A stretch of DNA of 51,526 nucleotides from Nostoc sp. FACHB-892 (GCF_014698795.1 NZ_JACJTR010000042.1:1-51526); one strand, 5' to 3'. Shown: positions 1 through 8,382, counted from the stretch's first letter. The notes: generated by a model from the sequence alone, not told the origin. Translations and numbers: made by a program.

Positions 1-69
1 GCTGGTGATCCACTCGCAAAACCGATCCCATACGTTGGCGCTTGAGCGCTGTTGTAAGGTTGCTGTCAT
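1..69 (-). CDS. psbA: Photosystem II D1 protein, N-terminal fragment
   Basis: The 23 codons read from an ATG at 67-69 toward the left edge give MTATLQQRSSANVWDRFCEW followed by ITS. This is the recognisable N-terminus of the D1 reaction-centre protein of photosystem II, which begins MTATLQ and has an aromatic-rich W-x-x-F-C-x-W segment. D1 binds the P680 chlorophylls, pheophytin and plastoquinone QB in the thylakoid membrane, and it turns over rapidly in light. The gene runs off the window, so copy type (D1:1 or D1:2) and completeness cannot be judged. There is no clear Shine-Dalgarno sequence before the ATG. hsp20 lies upstream in the same direction but is separated by a terminator. Confidence 0.9.
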   Translation of the reverse strand, partial: MTATLQQRSSANVWDRFCEWITS

Positions 70-383
70 GGTTTTATAAGTGCGGTTAGTTATTTATAAA
101 TCAGGCGGTTTTGTTTTTGCCTGTGAATCTACTTTACAATGCTTTACATTTTTTAATCAAGTTTCTCACTTTTGTAAAAATGATAAAAGTCATTAGTTTT
201 ACTTATCAAAAGGTAAAAAGGTAGATTTAGCCAAACCATGCATATCATTACATATATAGTTGAATTCCTTTACAAACCTTAAATAAGAAGGCGATGTTTA
301 CGACGGGTTGCGCCTACGCTCTCCGGCTCTTTCAGATAATTCATGCATATAGGACTTATACGCCTATTGCAGATAATTGTTAC
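70..383 (-). promoter_or_regulatory. psbA upstream region, no gene
   Basis: About 310 AT-rich bases between the hsp20 terminator and psbA. They must hold the psbA promoter and leader, since the terminator cuts off read-through from hsp20. On the minus strand TTGATT (about 159-164) followed 18 bases later by TAAAGT is a possible -35/-10 pair, but a TTTACA-based alternative is equally plausible. No open reading frame of note is visible. Confidence 0.4.
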
Positions 384-416
384 AAAAAAGCCCGGTCATT
401 TGCACAACCGGGTTTT
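384..416 (-). terminator. Rho-independent terminator of hsp20
   Basis: CCCGGT (391-396) and ACCGGG (407-412) form a perfect 6-bp stem, extended by G-T and A-T pairs, around a 10-base loop. On the minus strand the stem is followed by a run of six T. It lies 50 bases beyond the hsp20 stop, so it terminates hsp20 and insulates psbA. Confidence 0.8.
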
Positions 417-465
417 GAGCTATCTCAATCTATCAAAGGAGGTAGAGTAGTCTGATCGCAACCCA

Positions 466-918
466 TTAGGTAGCAGATTGTTTCAAATTAACCTTGACAA
501 CTTTGTTTTTTTCTTGTTCAGTTTTCGGCAGTGTCAGATTCAAGATGCCGTCTTTATAATCTGCCGTAACGTTAGTATTTTGAATCCGAGCAGATAGAGG
601 AATTACGCGTTGAAATTTACCGTAATGAAACTCACTTCTGGTAACACCTTTATCTTCAGTTTTAGTTTCAGACTTCCGCTCACCGCTAAGGTAAACAGCA
701 TTTTCTGTAACTTGCACATCCAGGTCTTTAGCTTCTATTCCTGGCAATTCTAGCTTCAAATGAATAGCATTTTCAGTTTCTTGTATTTCAGCAGCAGGAA
801 CTTTGCTTAAGCCTCTGCCTAAGAATTCAGATGTTACTTTGCTGTCTTCAAATAAACTATTGAGTTGACGTTGTAGAGTGTCAATTTCTCTCCAAGGGTT
901 CCAACGAACTAGTGTCAT
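466..918 (-). CDS. hspA: Small heat shock protein, Hsp20/alpha-crystallin family
   Basis: A 150-residue ATP-independent holdase chaperone that keeps unfolding proteins soluble and, in cyanobacteria, protects thylakoid and phycobilisome components during heat and oxidative stress. The N-terminus MTLVRWNPWREIDTLQRQL is typical of bacterial class A sHsps. An alpha-crystallin domain covers about residues 40-140 and ends in the signature DGILNLTLPK. The start at 918 is preferred over the ATG at 936 because GAGGAAG lies 5-7 bases before it and the family N-terminus begins there. The upstream region carries a 9-bp inverted repeat (954-1000) and a 14-bp perfect hairpin (1088-1120). A strong terminator follows. 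The gene is monocistronic; psbA next door has its own signals. Confidence 0.93.
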   Translation of the reverse strand: MTLVRWNPWREIDTLQRQLNSLFEDSKVTSEFLGRGLSKVPAAEIQETENAIHLKLELPGIEAKDLDVQVTENAVYLSGERKSETKTEDKGVTRSEFHYGKFQRVIPLSARIQNTNVTADYKDGILNLTLPKTEQEKNKVVKVNLKQSAT

Positions 919-953
919 AACTCTTCCTCGCATCAATTAGCTTTTGTTCAAGC

Positions 954-1000
954 AACTTTGCACTTCAATTAGTACTTACATATTCATATTATGCAAAGTT
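954..1000. promoter_or_regulatory. Inverted repeat upstream of hsp20, possible operator
   Basis: AACTTTGCA at 954-962 is repeated inverted as TGCAAAGTT at 992-1000, with 29 bases between. The pair lies 36-82 bases upstream of the hsp20 ATG, where a promoter is expected. It is not the CIRCE element of HrcA, which is TTAGCACTC and its inverse with 9 bases between. A regulator-binding role is inference. Confidence 0.4.
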
Positions 1001-1087
1001 AAATCTGCTATAAATTCGGTTATTACCACCAAGTAAATGATAATTACCGTCCAAAACTAAACATGGTAAAAGTTACGGTTTACTTTC

Positions 1088-1120
1088 ATTTGTATATTCG
1101 GGTTTACCGAATATACAAAT
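1088..1120. repeat. Perfect 14-bp inverted repeat with 5-base loop
   Basis: ATTTGTATATTCGG at 1088-1101 and CCGAATATACAAAT at 1107-1120 are exact inverse complements around GTTTA. No T-run follows on either strand, so it is not a good terminator. It lies upstream of hsp20, in the gap before the divergent secreted-protein gene. It could be a regulator site or an RNA hairpin. Confidence 0.6.
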
Positions 1121-1316
1121 ACATTCAGTCATAGTTAAAGAAGAAATCTGCTGTTGAAGGGAGAGTGCAAAAACTCAATATCTTGGTTGGGTTACGCCTA
1201 CAACTAAGTAACAGCGCTGCATAAATTTTTAGATTATCTCAGTTAAATGTATATCTGTTTAACTTTGTCCTGAACTTTGCTCTCGATTTATTTTTTCAGT
1301 TCTTGCGCTCAATTAG

Positions 1317-1363
1317 CTCACCCGAATGGGTGAGGAATCCATCAATCGCTCAGGTGACCTGAG
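1317..1363 (+). ncRNA. Two adjacent perfect hairpins in the leader of the secreted-protein gene
   Basis: CTCACCC (1317-1323) pairs with GGGTGAG (1328-1334) around GAAT. CTCAGGT (1349-1355) pairs with ACCTGAG (1357-1363) around a single G. The two stems share the CTCA/TGAG ends and are joined by GAATCC and further bases, and are followed by GCAGGAAGCTGAGA. They stand 84 bases before the ATG at 1447, as a cis-acting structured leader would. I could not match it to ydaO, cobalamin, glutamine or other riboswitch consensus sequences from memory. A DNA palindrome is the alternative. Confidence 0.4.
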
Positions 1364-1446
1364 TGCAGGAAGCTGAGACTTATAACAAATAATACTCTAT
1401 TCCTCAAGAACACTAATTGCACTTTACTCTAACTAAGGATAACCCT

Positions 1447-1842
1447 ATGAAATTCTCCACCCTGATTGATTCTGTATTGATTGTTGCTTCTATTGCTTTA
1501 TTACCTGGAATCGATGGCGCTCAATCAGCTACTAATAACAGTGGCGAACCTATAACTATCAACTCTAACAACTTACTCACTCATTTTACAAACGTTAGCT
1601 ACCTAAAACCCTTTAATGCTGCATTCCTAGCTTATCAAGGTAACCTGAAAGCACAGGGTATTCCTAGTGGTAGTGCTTTGGTTTCTCAATACCAAACAGG
1701 AAAGCTGACTGCACTAGATGTAGTTAAGGCTGCTGTCAATGCTAAAAAATTACCAGCACAAGCTTTGAATGATACAGCTTACCTAAACGCTGTCGAGTCG
1801 CAGCTGACATCATTCATCATTACTAGTAATTTATCTCACTAA
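1447..1842 (+). CDS. Small secreted protein, unknown function
   Basis: 131 residues. The ATG at 1447 is preferred over 1417 because AAGGAT lies seven bases before it and because the protein then begins with a classic signal peptide: MK, a hydrophobic stretch to about residue 20 and a possible Ala-x-Ser-Ala cleavage site near GAQSA (about residues 25-29). The mature part is about 100 residues, polar, rich in Asn, Ala, Leu and Ser, with no cysteines and no recognised motif; it is probably helical in the second half (LDVVKAAVNAKKLPAQAL). It is probably exported to the periplasm or outside. I do not recognise a family. The gene stands alone behind the paired-hairpin leader at 1317-1363, which suggests post-transcriptional control. 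Confidence 0.7.
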   Translation: MKFSTLIDSVLIVASIALLPGIDGAQSATNNSGEPITINSNNLLTHFTNVSYLKPFNAAFLAYQGNLKAQGIPSGSALVSQYQTGKLTALDVVKAAVNAKKLPAQALNDTAYLNAVESQLTSFIITSNLSH

Positions 1843-1978
1843 GTACAGTGTTGTAGGGTTCGTAACGGATTTATGAAATGCTGTACTATCATCTCGTTGC
1901 TTTGACAAGAAAATACGTCACCAGAAAAAAAGGCTGCTGTCTTTCCCTAATCACCATCTCATCAACAAAAATTACTTT

Positions 1979-2005
1979 AACCCCACCAACCTTGGAGGGG
2001 TTTTT
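1979..2005 (+). terminator. Rho-independent terminator
   Basis: AACCCC, an A, CCAA, a short loop, TTGG, an A and GGGG form a stem with one A-A mismatch and a run of five T after it. It lies 137 bases after the secreted-protein stop, the only plus-strand gene it can serve. Confidence 0.7.
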
Positions 2006-2165
2006 ATTTGGTGCTACGCTTGCTGCTTACTCTAGCATTGTCCACTGTCCTCAGAACCGTTTCATAGTTTAACGCGATCGCGCCATGTACAGTAGATTGG
2101 CGTAGTGCATTTGAATCCTGGTATTTACTTTTGGAATGCTTGTTAGCCAGTCGTACTCCTAGGTC

Positions 2166-2200
2166 GAAGCAAGCTACACGTAGCCTCTCGCAGAGAAGAC
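2166..2200. repeat. Dispersed Nostoc-type repeat in the 1843-2303 gap
   Basis: GAAGCAAGCTACACGTAGCC followed by TCTCGCAGAGAAG contains two short palindromes, GCTACACGTAGC and TCTCGCAGAGA. It resembles a repeat scattered through Nostoc genomes. Apart from it and the terminator at 1979-2005 the gap of about 460 bases shows no gene. Confidence 0.5.
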
Positions 2201-2303
2201 ATAGTTTCTTGCTGAAAAAAATGGTCAGGCAATAAATTATTTACTGTTATATCAAATTAACGTTGTTAAGTTACTCAGCAGGTGTAGTTTTCACCTCCAG
2301 GCT

Positions 2304-3071
2304 GTGTTAAATATTGTGACGCGAAACAGGAGTATAAATACGTTGCAAAAGCTTTCTCCAGAATCTCCTCTATTTGTTCTGTTAATCATTATTAGTTTTC
2401 TAGTAGTAACTTTGTCAACTTGGCTATCATCTAAACCATTTATTTTAAAACCATTTGGTCTTAATGATATTATCCAGTTACTCAGCTTGCAATTATTTAT
2501 TTCTTTGTTGTTAGAACGTTCTTTAGAAGTTTTTATAACTACTTGGCGAGGCCCATCCATCGAACAATTAGATATTAATATTCAGCAAAAAAAGGCTCTA
2601 TTATCTGAGAAGATAAGACTTATGGAAGAACAACGGAACCAATTCTCTTCTGTAGAATCCAACCAAATCAGTGGACTACCACCTGAAGGAATGAGTTTAG
2701 AACAGCAAATTATTCAAAATTTCACACAAAACCAACAAGAACCATTAAAAATATTCAAGCCACAAATTGATGATATAAATGAAAAAGAGCGGCAAAGAGC
2801 AGCCTATAAATCTGATACACGAACAATTGCTCTATGGACATCCCTTTTATTCGGTCTTTTAATGAGCGCAATAGGTATTCGATCAATCGAGCCACTTGTC
2901 GTTATGGATTTAGATAATTCAATACAAGTAGTAATTTTCCGTTGTTTAGATGCATTGCTGACAGGAGGCTTGATTGCAGGAGGTAGCGAAGGAATCCATA
3001 AACTTATAAAAGTTTTTATCGATTTTATGGAAGCTACATCTAAACAAATCAAAAATCAGGGATTATCTTGA
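2304..3071 (+). CDS. Integral membrane protein, unknown function
   Basis: Up to 255 residues from a GTG at 2304. A TTG at 2343 is a real alternative because AGGAG precedes it by 10 bases and the translation then begins just before the first membrane helix. Hydrophobic segments lie at about residues 22-44, 50-75 (with the polar ending LLLERSLEVFITTW), 175-195 and 215-235. Between the second and third is a charged, probably coiled-coil or cytoplasmic stretch (about 85-170). The C-terminal segment LLTGGLIAGGSEGIHKLI is Gly-rich and looks conserved-type, but I cannot name a family. The gene is isolated, followed by the convergent MOSC-fusion gene 61 bases away. Confidence 0.65.
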   Translation: MLNIVTRNRSINTLQKLSPESPLFVLLIIISFLVVTLSTWLSSKPFILKPFGLNDIIQLLSLQLFISLLLERSLEVFITTWRGPSIEQLDINIQQKKALLSEKIRLMEEQRNQFSSVESNQISGLPPEGMSLEQQIIQNFTQNQQEPLKIFKPQIDDINEKERQRAAYKSDTRTIALWTSLLFGLLMSAIGIRSIEPLVVMDLDNSIQVVIFRCLDALLTGGLIAGGSEGIHKLIKVFIDFMEATSKQIKNQGLS

Positions 3072-3132
3072 GGAAGAAAAGAATTTTTCCTTTCAAAAGA
3101 CAGGATATGAAACTATCAATTAAAAGTCCTAT

Positions 3133-3909
3133 TTATTCTAAATACATTGTATTGTCTTCCCATAGATAATTTTTAATATCTACAAAATTTTTGTTTGTAT
3201 CGCTTAAGAAATTTTCCTCAGGAAAAACTTTAATTCCTTCCGTTTCTAACTTATTTTTTTGGTTATTCACATAAGTTATCAAATAACCTTTAGAGTCTAA
3301 TATTCTATGTACTGGATAATCAGCAGCCGAAGTTTTTTTCAGGTATGTAGGCATAGCTCTTAGATAGCTATTATCTACTCCTATACCTTTGATTATCTGT
3401 TTATATGTAACTACTTTCCCATTGGGAATTTTGATAATAAAATTTAGAAATCGTTTATATGGATTTTCAGATAATGCGAGAAATTTATTAGCTTGAACCT
3501 GAAAATTACTATTAACCTGAATTTGACCTGATTTAATAACTACGCCTAAAATGCCTCGTTTTCCTTGAATACTCTTTAATGATTTTACCAAATTGGCTAT
3601 TTGCTTACACGGTTCACAGTAAAAAGTTAGACGAATTGCCGCACCACTTTCAAAGGTTAGTAAAGAACCAGGAATAAAATTCTCAAATTCTATCCCTGCA
3701 ACCACAATATTTTCTCGCAATTCTCCTGGTTTAATTGATAAGTCTAAAATATCTTCATACCTAACGATTAAAACTTGTCTTGGACTTATAGGGTCGGCAT
3801 TAATATCCCCTTCTATACCATGACCTACCTTTAAATTTAATGTTTTAAGTTCTACCATCGCAGAGCCTGGTTTTACCTTGGTGAAAAGATGCATGATTGA
3901 GAGAGCCAT
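3133..3909 (-). CDS. MOSC domain fused to alkyltransferase-like (ATL/MGMT-like) domain
   Basis: 258 residues in two parts. Residues about 6-140 read as a MOSC domain, the molybdenum-cofactor sulfurase C-terminal beta-fold: VGHGIEGD, RQVLIVRYEDI, LRENIVVAGIEF, GSLLTFESGAAIRL, and cysteines C98 and C101 at the position where MOSC proteins have their conserved Cys. Residues about 150-235 resemble the DNA-binding domain of O6-alkylguanine alkyltransferases and ATL proteins: IPNGKVVTYKQI and YPVHRILDSKGYLI. The acceptor Cys of the PCHR motif is replaced (PVHR, V200), so alkyl transfer is not expected. ATL proteins use this fold to flag bulky O6-alkylguanine for nucleotide excision repair. The combined function is unknown. 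No good ribosome binding site precedes either M1 or M6. Confidence 0.7.
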   Translation of the reverse strand: MALSIMHLFTKVKPGSAMVELKTLNLKVGHGIEGDINADPISPRQVLIVRYEDILDLSIKPGELRENIVVAGIEFENFIPGSLLTFESGAAIRLTFYCEPCKQIANLVKSLKSIQGKRGILGVVIKSGQIQVNSNFQVQANKFLALSENPYKRFLNFIIKIPNGKVVTYKQIIKGIGVDNSYLRAMPTYLKKTSAADYPVHRILDSKGYLITYVNNQKNKLETEGIKVFPEENFLSDTNKNFVDIKNYLWEDNTMYLE

Positions 3910-4801
3910 ATTGATTTGTTTGCTAGAGGCTCTAAATCTTCTTTATCTGGCTCAAGGCTAGCCGTCACTTTGACATATCCTGATACTAGTACAGCGCGGC
4001 GTAAATAAACAACACATTCCAAATCAACGAAAGGCTTACATTATATTCATTATAAGTCCCTAAGATAAGGAGCTTTCCAAATTTCTATGCTTTAGTAGTA
4101 CAACTTTGTTAAAGATAATCCCAAAATAACTGAAAAGATTGCCTAAATGGCAACATTGCTCTGCTGAGTTTAGGTATTGTCAATGTTTAGTTCATACACT
4201 GTATGTTCTACACTCAGACTTGTCTATTCATTTCGCAAACTTTGTATTAAAAACTACAGCTAGCCTATTTTTGGTACTGAAGATCAAATTTGCACCGTTA
4301 TCTGCTCAACTTTATATATACAGGAGGAAGAAATTTGGTATACTGAAGTCTTTGTCTATACCAAAATCTACGTTAAAAAAACAGAGCAAACATTTAAGAA
4401 AGAGGCAGTATAACGATGTAAAACTACGTTATGACCTCTACTAACATTCATTTAGGCTGTAAGTCGCCAATTAAAGCGAAATATGTAACTTTTCTGTAGT
4501 TGACTAGTGCTAGATTTAAGTTACTGTTAAAGCGGATCGCTTCTTGTAAGAATCCACCTGACAGAAGTGTATAAAGATATAGTTAAATTTAGCAATTCTG
4601 TCCGAGATTTTTAATTTGCAAACTGAATAGTTTGATACGGCGCTCAAAAACTTAATCCACTACCCTAAACAAGGTAGTCAATTAACGACTCAATATCATC
4701 TATCCGGTAATTGTATTGAATAGTCTACAATACCAATGGGTGAGAAAATCTAAAGAAAATATAAAAGAAACTCAAATTACTGTGGTGTCTGGAGGACAAA
4801 A
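3910..4801. other. Intergenic stretch of about 890 bases without a convincing gene
   Basis: Low-GC DNA. It contains a perfect inverted repeat, TTTGGTATA (4334-4342) and TATACCAAA (4357-4365), just after a GGAGGA that resembles a ribosome binding site. No credible reading frame with an accepted start follows it. Short frames here lack coding character. Possible gene decay or a long regulatory region before the DUF1815 gene. Confidence 0.5.
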
Positions 4802-5146
4802 GTGTTTCTGAGACTAGCACATCAACATCGACAATTCGTTCAAGACTTGGTAATGAACCTGCAAGCCTTGGCGGTTGTATTAGAGCGGCGCGGGTATCCT
4901 GCATCCTGCTACACCTGTGGCGACCAAATGAATAGTGCATCGTTTATGGTTAGCTTGGGCGATAACCACCTGATTCGGTTTTTGGTGTCCGATTACGGGA
5001 TTACTTGGACGGAAATGCGGGATGACCGCGAATTAATGAAGCTAGAAGGTGCTGAGGCAATTAGCCAATTAGACGAACTAGCTGATCTTGTCAAGCAATC
5101 TATGCAAACCGATACAGGCTCTAAAACTCTTGCTAAGAAGTGTTAA
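4802..5146 (+). CDS. Small conserved cyanobacterial protein, DUF1815-like
   Basis: 114 residues from a GTG at 4802, supported by GGAGG five bases upstream. The N-terminal 80 residues have strongly patterned, conserved-looking sequence (FVQDLVMNLQALAVVLERRG, CYTCGDQMNSASFMVSL, HLIRFLVSDYGITWTEMRDD). I recognise this as a cyanobacterium-restricted family of unknown function, DUF1815. C57 and C60 form a CxxC-like pair but there is no second pair for a zinc finger. The C-terminal 30 residues are polar and variable. The protein is soluble, probably cytoplasmic, and monocistronic. The family name is from memory. Confidence 0.8.
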   Translation: MFLRLAHQHRQFVQDLVMNLQALAVVLERRGYPASCYTCGDQMNSASFMVSLGDNHLIRFLVSDYGITWTEMRDDRELMKLEGAEAISQLDELADLVKQSMQTDTGSKTLAKKC

Positions 5147-5578
5147 GGTTTCAAAGGTCAATGGCAAATTACAAATTGATTATCGGTAACTGGTAATAGG
5201 TAACAGCGACTTAGTTGACGATCGCTCTTACCTATTCTCCATTACCGTGAAGTGATTGGCTCATGGCTGGCTGATCGCATATATTAGTATCCGCCAAAAC
5301 CTCACGAACCGGATTTTGAGCCTTTAGCTCAAAGGTTGGTAAAACTTACTGCTAATCACAATTAACTTAATTAGTAATTATTGATTCATAATTCATAATT
5401 AAAAGACAGGTTAAAGAACCTGCAACTATCAAGCAAACAATCCTGTTTTGCTTAAGGTCTAAATCTACTTAACATAATGCAATTATGAATTATGAATTTT
5501 TAATGAATTTTCTAACTGACACATCAGCCAGAATCTTGACAAAGGCATACTCTGACAGAGGTGAGGAAAGATCAACAC
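5147..5578. other. Intergenic stretch with a 17-bp inverted repeat
   Basis: About 430 bases between convergent genes with no gene. ATTCATAATTCATAATT at 5384-5400 is matched exactly by AATTATGAATTATGAAT at 5481-5497, each arm being made of a repeated heptamer-like ATTCATA unit. Both flanking genes point into the gap, so the large hairpin may end transcripts from both sides. Confidence 0.6.
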
Positions 5579-7648
5579 CTAAAGTCCATTGCCAATCAAA
5601 ATAAAAGATCCCCAGTAGTACGGGTGACTAAAATCGCTAACTGCTGCCACGGGTAAATTGTGGCCTCTTGCCTTCCAGTCCCCATTAATTAATGAAACTT
5701 GAGCTTGTCGTAAAGCTTCAGTTTTAATTAACTTATTACTAGAGAGAATATTATAAAAAGCACTCATAAGTGCCTGTGTACCACCATCATCCACAGACCA
5801 TAATGAGGCGATCGCAGCTCTTGCGCCTGTTTTTTGCATCTGATAGCCAAAACCCAAAATTTCCTCACCGTTGCCTAACTTGCCTCCCAAGCCGGTTTCA
5901 CAGGCGCTCAACACTACCAAATCTACATGGGGGAGTGACCAAGTGGCGACATTTCTAAAGTTAATGCGATCGCCATTCCCGAATAAAATAAACGAATCTT
6001 CTGGTTTACCCACCACAAAGGCTGCATGAGTCGCTAAGTGAACAATTGTATAATCATCCATTTGAGGTACAGTGGCTCTGGGGTTAAAAGCATCGTCTAA
6101 AAGCTTCGTAGTCTCAGGAACCATAGCTGCTAAACTTTCGACTTCTCGCGTTGCAAAGGGTAAGCCAGCGAAAGCAAACTGCCGATTACCAACTTTGATT
6201 TGATAATTACCTTTAGTAAAAGCACCGGCTAAAACCCGCAAGGTAGATTGTTGTGGGGTATTTAAATTAGTCAGGCTGGCAGATGTAATGTGATTGATAG
6301 CCAAGCGCTGCACTAGCCATTGTTTGCCATTATATAAAGCAGTTAAAGGAATATAGCGTAACTGGTCATCTGGAGCGTAAATCAGAGTTTGTGTACCTGA
6401 TAGCTCTAGGTCTTTTTCTATCGGTTTAATTAGCCAGTCATACAGTTGGCGTGCAGGTGCTTTGATATTTCGACTGGGATTGACTAAAGCTTGGCGGAAA
6501 ATACCAATTGTTTGATAAAGGTCTTCGCGTTTTACAGGAATGGTGCGATGAATTGGTGGGGATTCAGGAGTTACCAGTACCAATTCCAAACTATCTTTTA
6601 AAATCAGTGGGTAGAGTAGGGCCGAATTTTGAGGTAATTGCGCCAAATTATCCCGAAGTTGGTTGAGACTCTCCAAATCCAAATTTTGCCGCCTAGCTGT
6701 CTGGCTAATTTGCTCTACCTGTGCTTTTACTGAAGGACTATTGATAAATTCGTTAAATCCATCCAGGAGTTGCTGTTGATTTAAGACTAATTGCTCTATG
6801 CGTTGTTTCTGTTGGAGCGATCGCTCTTTAGGGGAAATTTTTCGTAGTGTTGTCAGTTCTTTACCCAACACAACAGCATTATTTACGGTTTGATCCAACT
6901 TTTGTTTAATTGGTTTTTCTGCTGCCGCTATATTAATACCTTTGGCAGTAAGTTTATTACCTGGCACAGTCTGGAGATATTCTTCTAGTTCTTCAACTTT
7001 GAGTAAATCTATTGTCCTTTGTGCTTCAGCAATACGTTCCTGTTTGAGCAATCGTTCACCTAAAATGCGATATGTCTGGCTAACAGTGATGCTATAAGCA
7101 TCTGGTTGTGGCGCACTAAGCGCTGATGGATTCAAGCGAGCTTTCTCACGATTAATCAAGCAATGCTTGTAGAAAAAAATTGCTAACTCTGGTTGGTTTT
7201 GGATGTCAAATAAGTAACCTATATTACTGTAGGTTTTGCCAAGTCGAACGAGATCGCCAAGTTCTCTATTAATTAATAAAGCTTGCTGATAGGATTGAAG
7301 TGCTTCGGGATACTTTTTTTGACTTTGGTAAATTCTGCCAATGTTGTTGAATGTTATCGCTTCCCAAGAGCGCTCTCCAAGTTCTCTACTGATGGCTAAT
7401 GCTTTTTGTAATCTCTGCAACCCCTGTTTCGATTGTCCTTGCCGAGATTCTTTGATACCTTCTTCGTTGAGCCTTGCAATTTCTGAAAGTTGATTATTCT
7501 TAGGTAAAGCTTGAGCTTTTTCTCCAGAGCCATCGCTCAACTTTGCATTTGTCGTTACCTGGTTATTGTCTGGATAAGCCATCCCAAAACCTAGTAGACT
7601 AAGTAAAGTCAAAGTCATAAAACTAACATACTGGAGATTAGGCTGCAT
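5579..7648 (-). CDS. TPR-CHAT protein (caspase-like protease domain), exported
   Basis: 689 residues. An N-terminal signal peptide or anchor (about 1-24) precedes tetratricopeptide repeats at about 53-150 (NNIGRIYQSQKKYPEALQSY), then a helical linker (200-330) and a C-terminal CHAT domain (about 395-689). The CHAT catalytic dyad is visible as H541 in HLATHA and C583 in SACETG, followed by the usual GNGEEILGFGYQ and SLWSVDD blocks. CHAT domains are caspase/separase-related peptidases named after HetF of heterocyst development, and TPRs bind partner proteins. The substrate is unknown. The start at 7648 has GGGAG eight bases upstream. It is divergent from the thioesterase gene. The intact dyad argues for an active enzyme, unlike the truncated TPR gene at 45466. 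Confidence 0.9.
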   Translation of the reverse strand: MQPNLQYVSFMTLTLLSLLGFGMAYPDNNQVTTNAKLSDGSGEKAQALPKNNQLSEIARLNEEGIKESRQGQSKQGLQRLQKALAISRELGERSWEAITFNNIGRIYQSQKKYPEALQSYQQALLINRELGDLVRLGKTYSNIGYLFDIQNQPELAIFFYKHCLINREKARLNPSALSAPQPDAYSITVSQTYRILGERLLKQERIAEAQRTIDLLKVEELEEYLQTVPGNKLTAKGINIAAAEKPIKQKLDQTVNNAVVLGKELTTLRKISPKERSLQQKQRIEQLVLNQQQLLDGFNEFINSPSVKAQVEQISQTARRQNLDLESLNQLRDNLAQLPQNSALLYPLILKDSLELVLVTPESPPIHRTIPVKREDLYQTIGIFRQALVNPSRNIKAPARQLYDWLIKPIEKDLELSGTQTLIYAPDDQLRYIPLTALYNGKQWLVQRLAINHITSASLTNLNTPQQSTLRVLAGAFTKGNYQIKVGNRQFAFAGLPFATREVESLAAMVPETTKLLDDAFNPRATVPQMDDYTIVHLATHAAFVVGKPEDSFILFGNGDRINFRNVATWSLPHVDLVVLSACETGLGGKLGNGEEILGFGYQMQKTGARAAIASLWSVDDGGTQALMSAFYNILSSNKLIKTEALRQAQVSLINGDWKARGHNLPVAAVSDFSHPYYWGSFILIGNGL

Positions 7649-7765
7649 AACAAAACACTCCCTATACTCGGAAGTGTAAATATTAAATCAAGAAGTCCTA
7701 CAACGCAATTAATTTTTATGCTGTTCAATAATTTGGAAAATTTATAGGTGGTTAGAAAATTGAAG

Positions 7766-8263
7766 ATGTCAGAAGAAAAATCCAACCAGGCAAAATTACC
7801 ACCAACCAGCGCCCTTGACAATCCATCAACTGATGAATTTGGGAATTGGTTTGAATATCCTGTGAGAGTACAACCCCACCAAACGGACTATGCAGGTGTT
7901 GTCTGGCACGGTTCCTATCTAGCTTGGATGGAAGAAGCGCGGATTGAATGCTTGCGATCTATAGGGATTGAATTTGCTGATTTAGTCGCTATAGGTTGTG
8001 ATTTACCAGTTGTAGAACTCTCGGTGCGCTATCACCGTTCAATTCAATTGGGAATGGCAGCTGTGGTAAAAACGCGCATGGCTGAGGTGACTGGTGTGCG
8101 AATTAATTGGGATTATGCCATTGTCTCAACTGATGGACAACAATTGTACGTCACTGCCAAGGTGACTTTAGTAGCTTTAGATCGCGAAAGAGGCAAGATT
8201 ATGCGTCAATTACCACCGAGTTTTAAAGATGCCTTAGCCAAGATTTCAGCATTAAATAATTAA
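7766..8263 (+). CDS. Acyl-CoA thioesterase, hot-dog fold, YbgC/4HBT family
   Basis: 165 residues from the ATG at 7766; an in-frame GTG at 7748 adds six residues and neither has a clear ribosome binding site. The core begins VRVQPHQTDYAGVVWHGSYL, the hot-dog signature in which the Asp of QTDYAG is the catalytic residue of 4-hydroxybenzoyl-CoA-type thioesterases and the WHGSYLAWMEEAR segment forms the central helix. Such enzymes hydrolyse acyl-CoA thioesters in the cytoplasm. In cyanobacteria one relative releases 1,4-dihydroxy-2-naphthoate for phylloquinone synthesis, but substrate cannot be assigned from sequence. About 20 N-terminal residues are extra compared with typical members. Confidence 0.85.
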   Translation: MSEEKSNQAKLPPTSALDNPSTDEFGNWFEYPVRVQPHQTDYAGVVWHGSYLAWMEEARIECLRSIGIEFADLVAIGCDLPVVELSVRYHRSIQLGMAAVVKTRMAEVTGVRINWDYAIVSTDGQQLYVTAKVTLVALDRERGKIMRQLPPSFKDALAKISALNN

Positions 8264-8382
8264 TCAGCAAGGAAGGTTATAAAAACCACAGGAGTTTTTA
8301 CACAACTAGCATCAAATTTAGAAATTTTGTCATTTCATATTGTTTACTTCACTTTTGCTAATCAAAGGTGAAGTATATATTT

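Noticed and set aside
1317..1363. ydaO-type cyclic-di-AMP riboswitch upstream of the secreted-protein gene
   Set aside because: It lacks the GGGGTGAATC and CCGTCAGCTAAC type blocks I would expect; only a short GAATCC resembles it.
1878..2072. 64-residue ORF after the secreted-protein gene
   Set aside because: It runs through a rho-independent terminator and has no ribosome binding site or family-like sequence.
4320..4405. Short peptide following GGAGGA (IWYTEVFVYTKIYVKK...)
   Set aside because: It would need an ATT start; the only in-phase accepted starts give immediate stops.
4139..4444. 101-residue ORF in the long intergenic stretch
   Set aside because: TTG start without a ribosome binding site, Leu/Ser/Lys-rich random-looking sequence, no recognisable motif.
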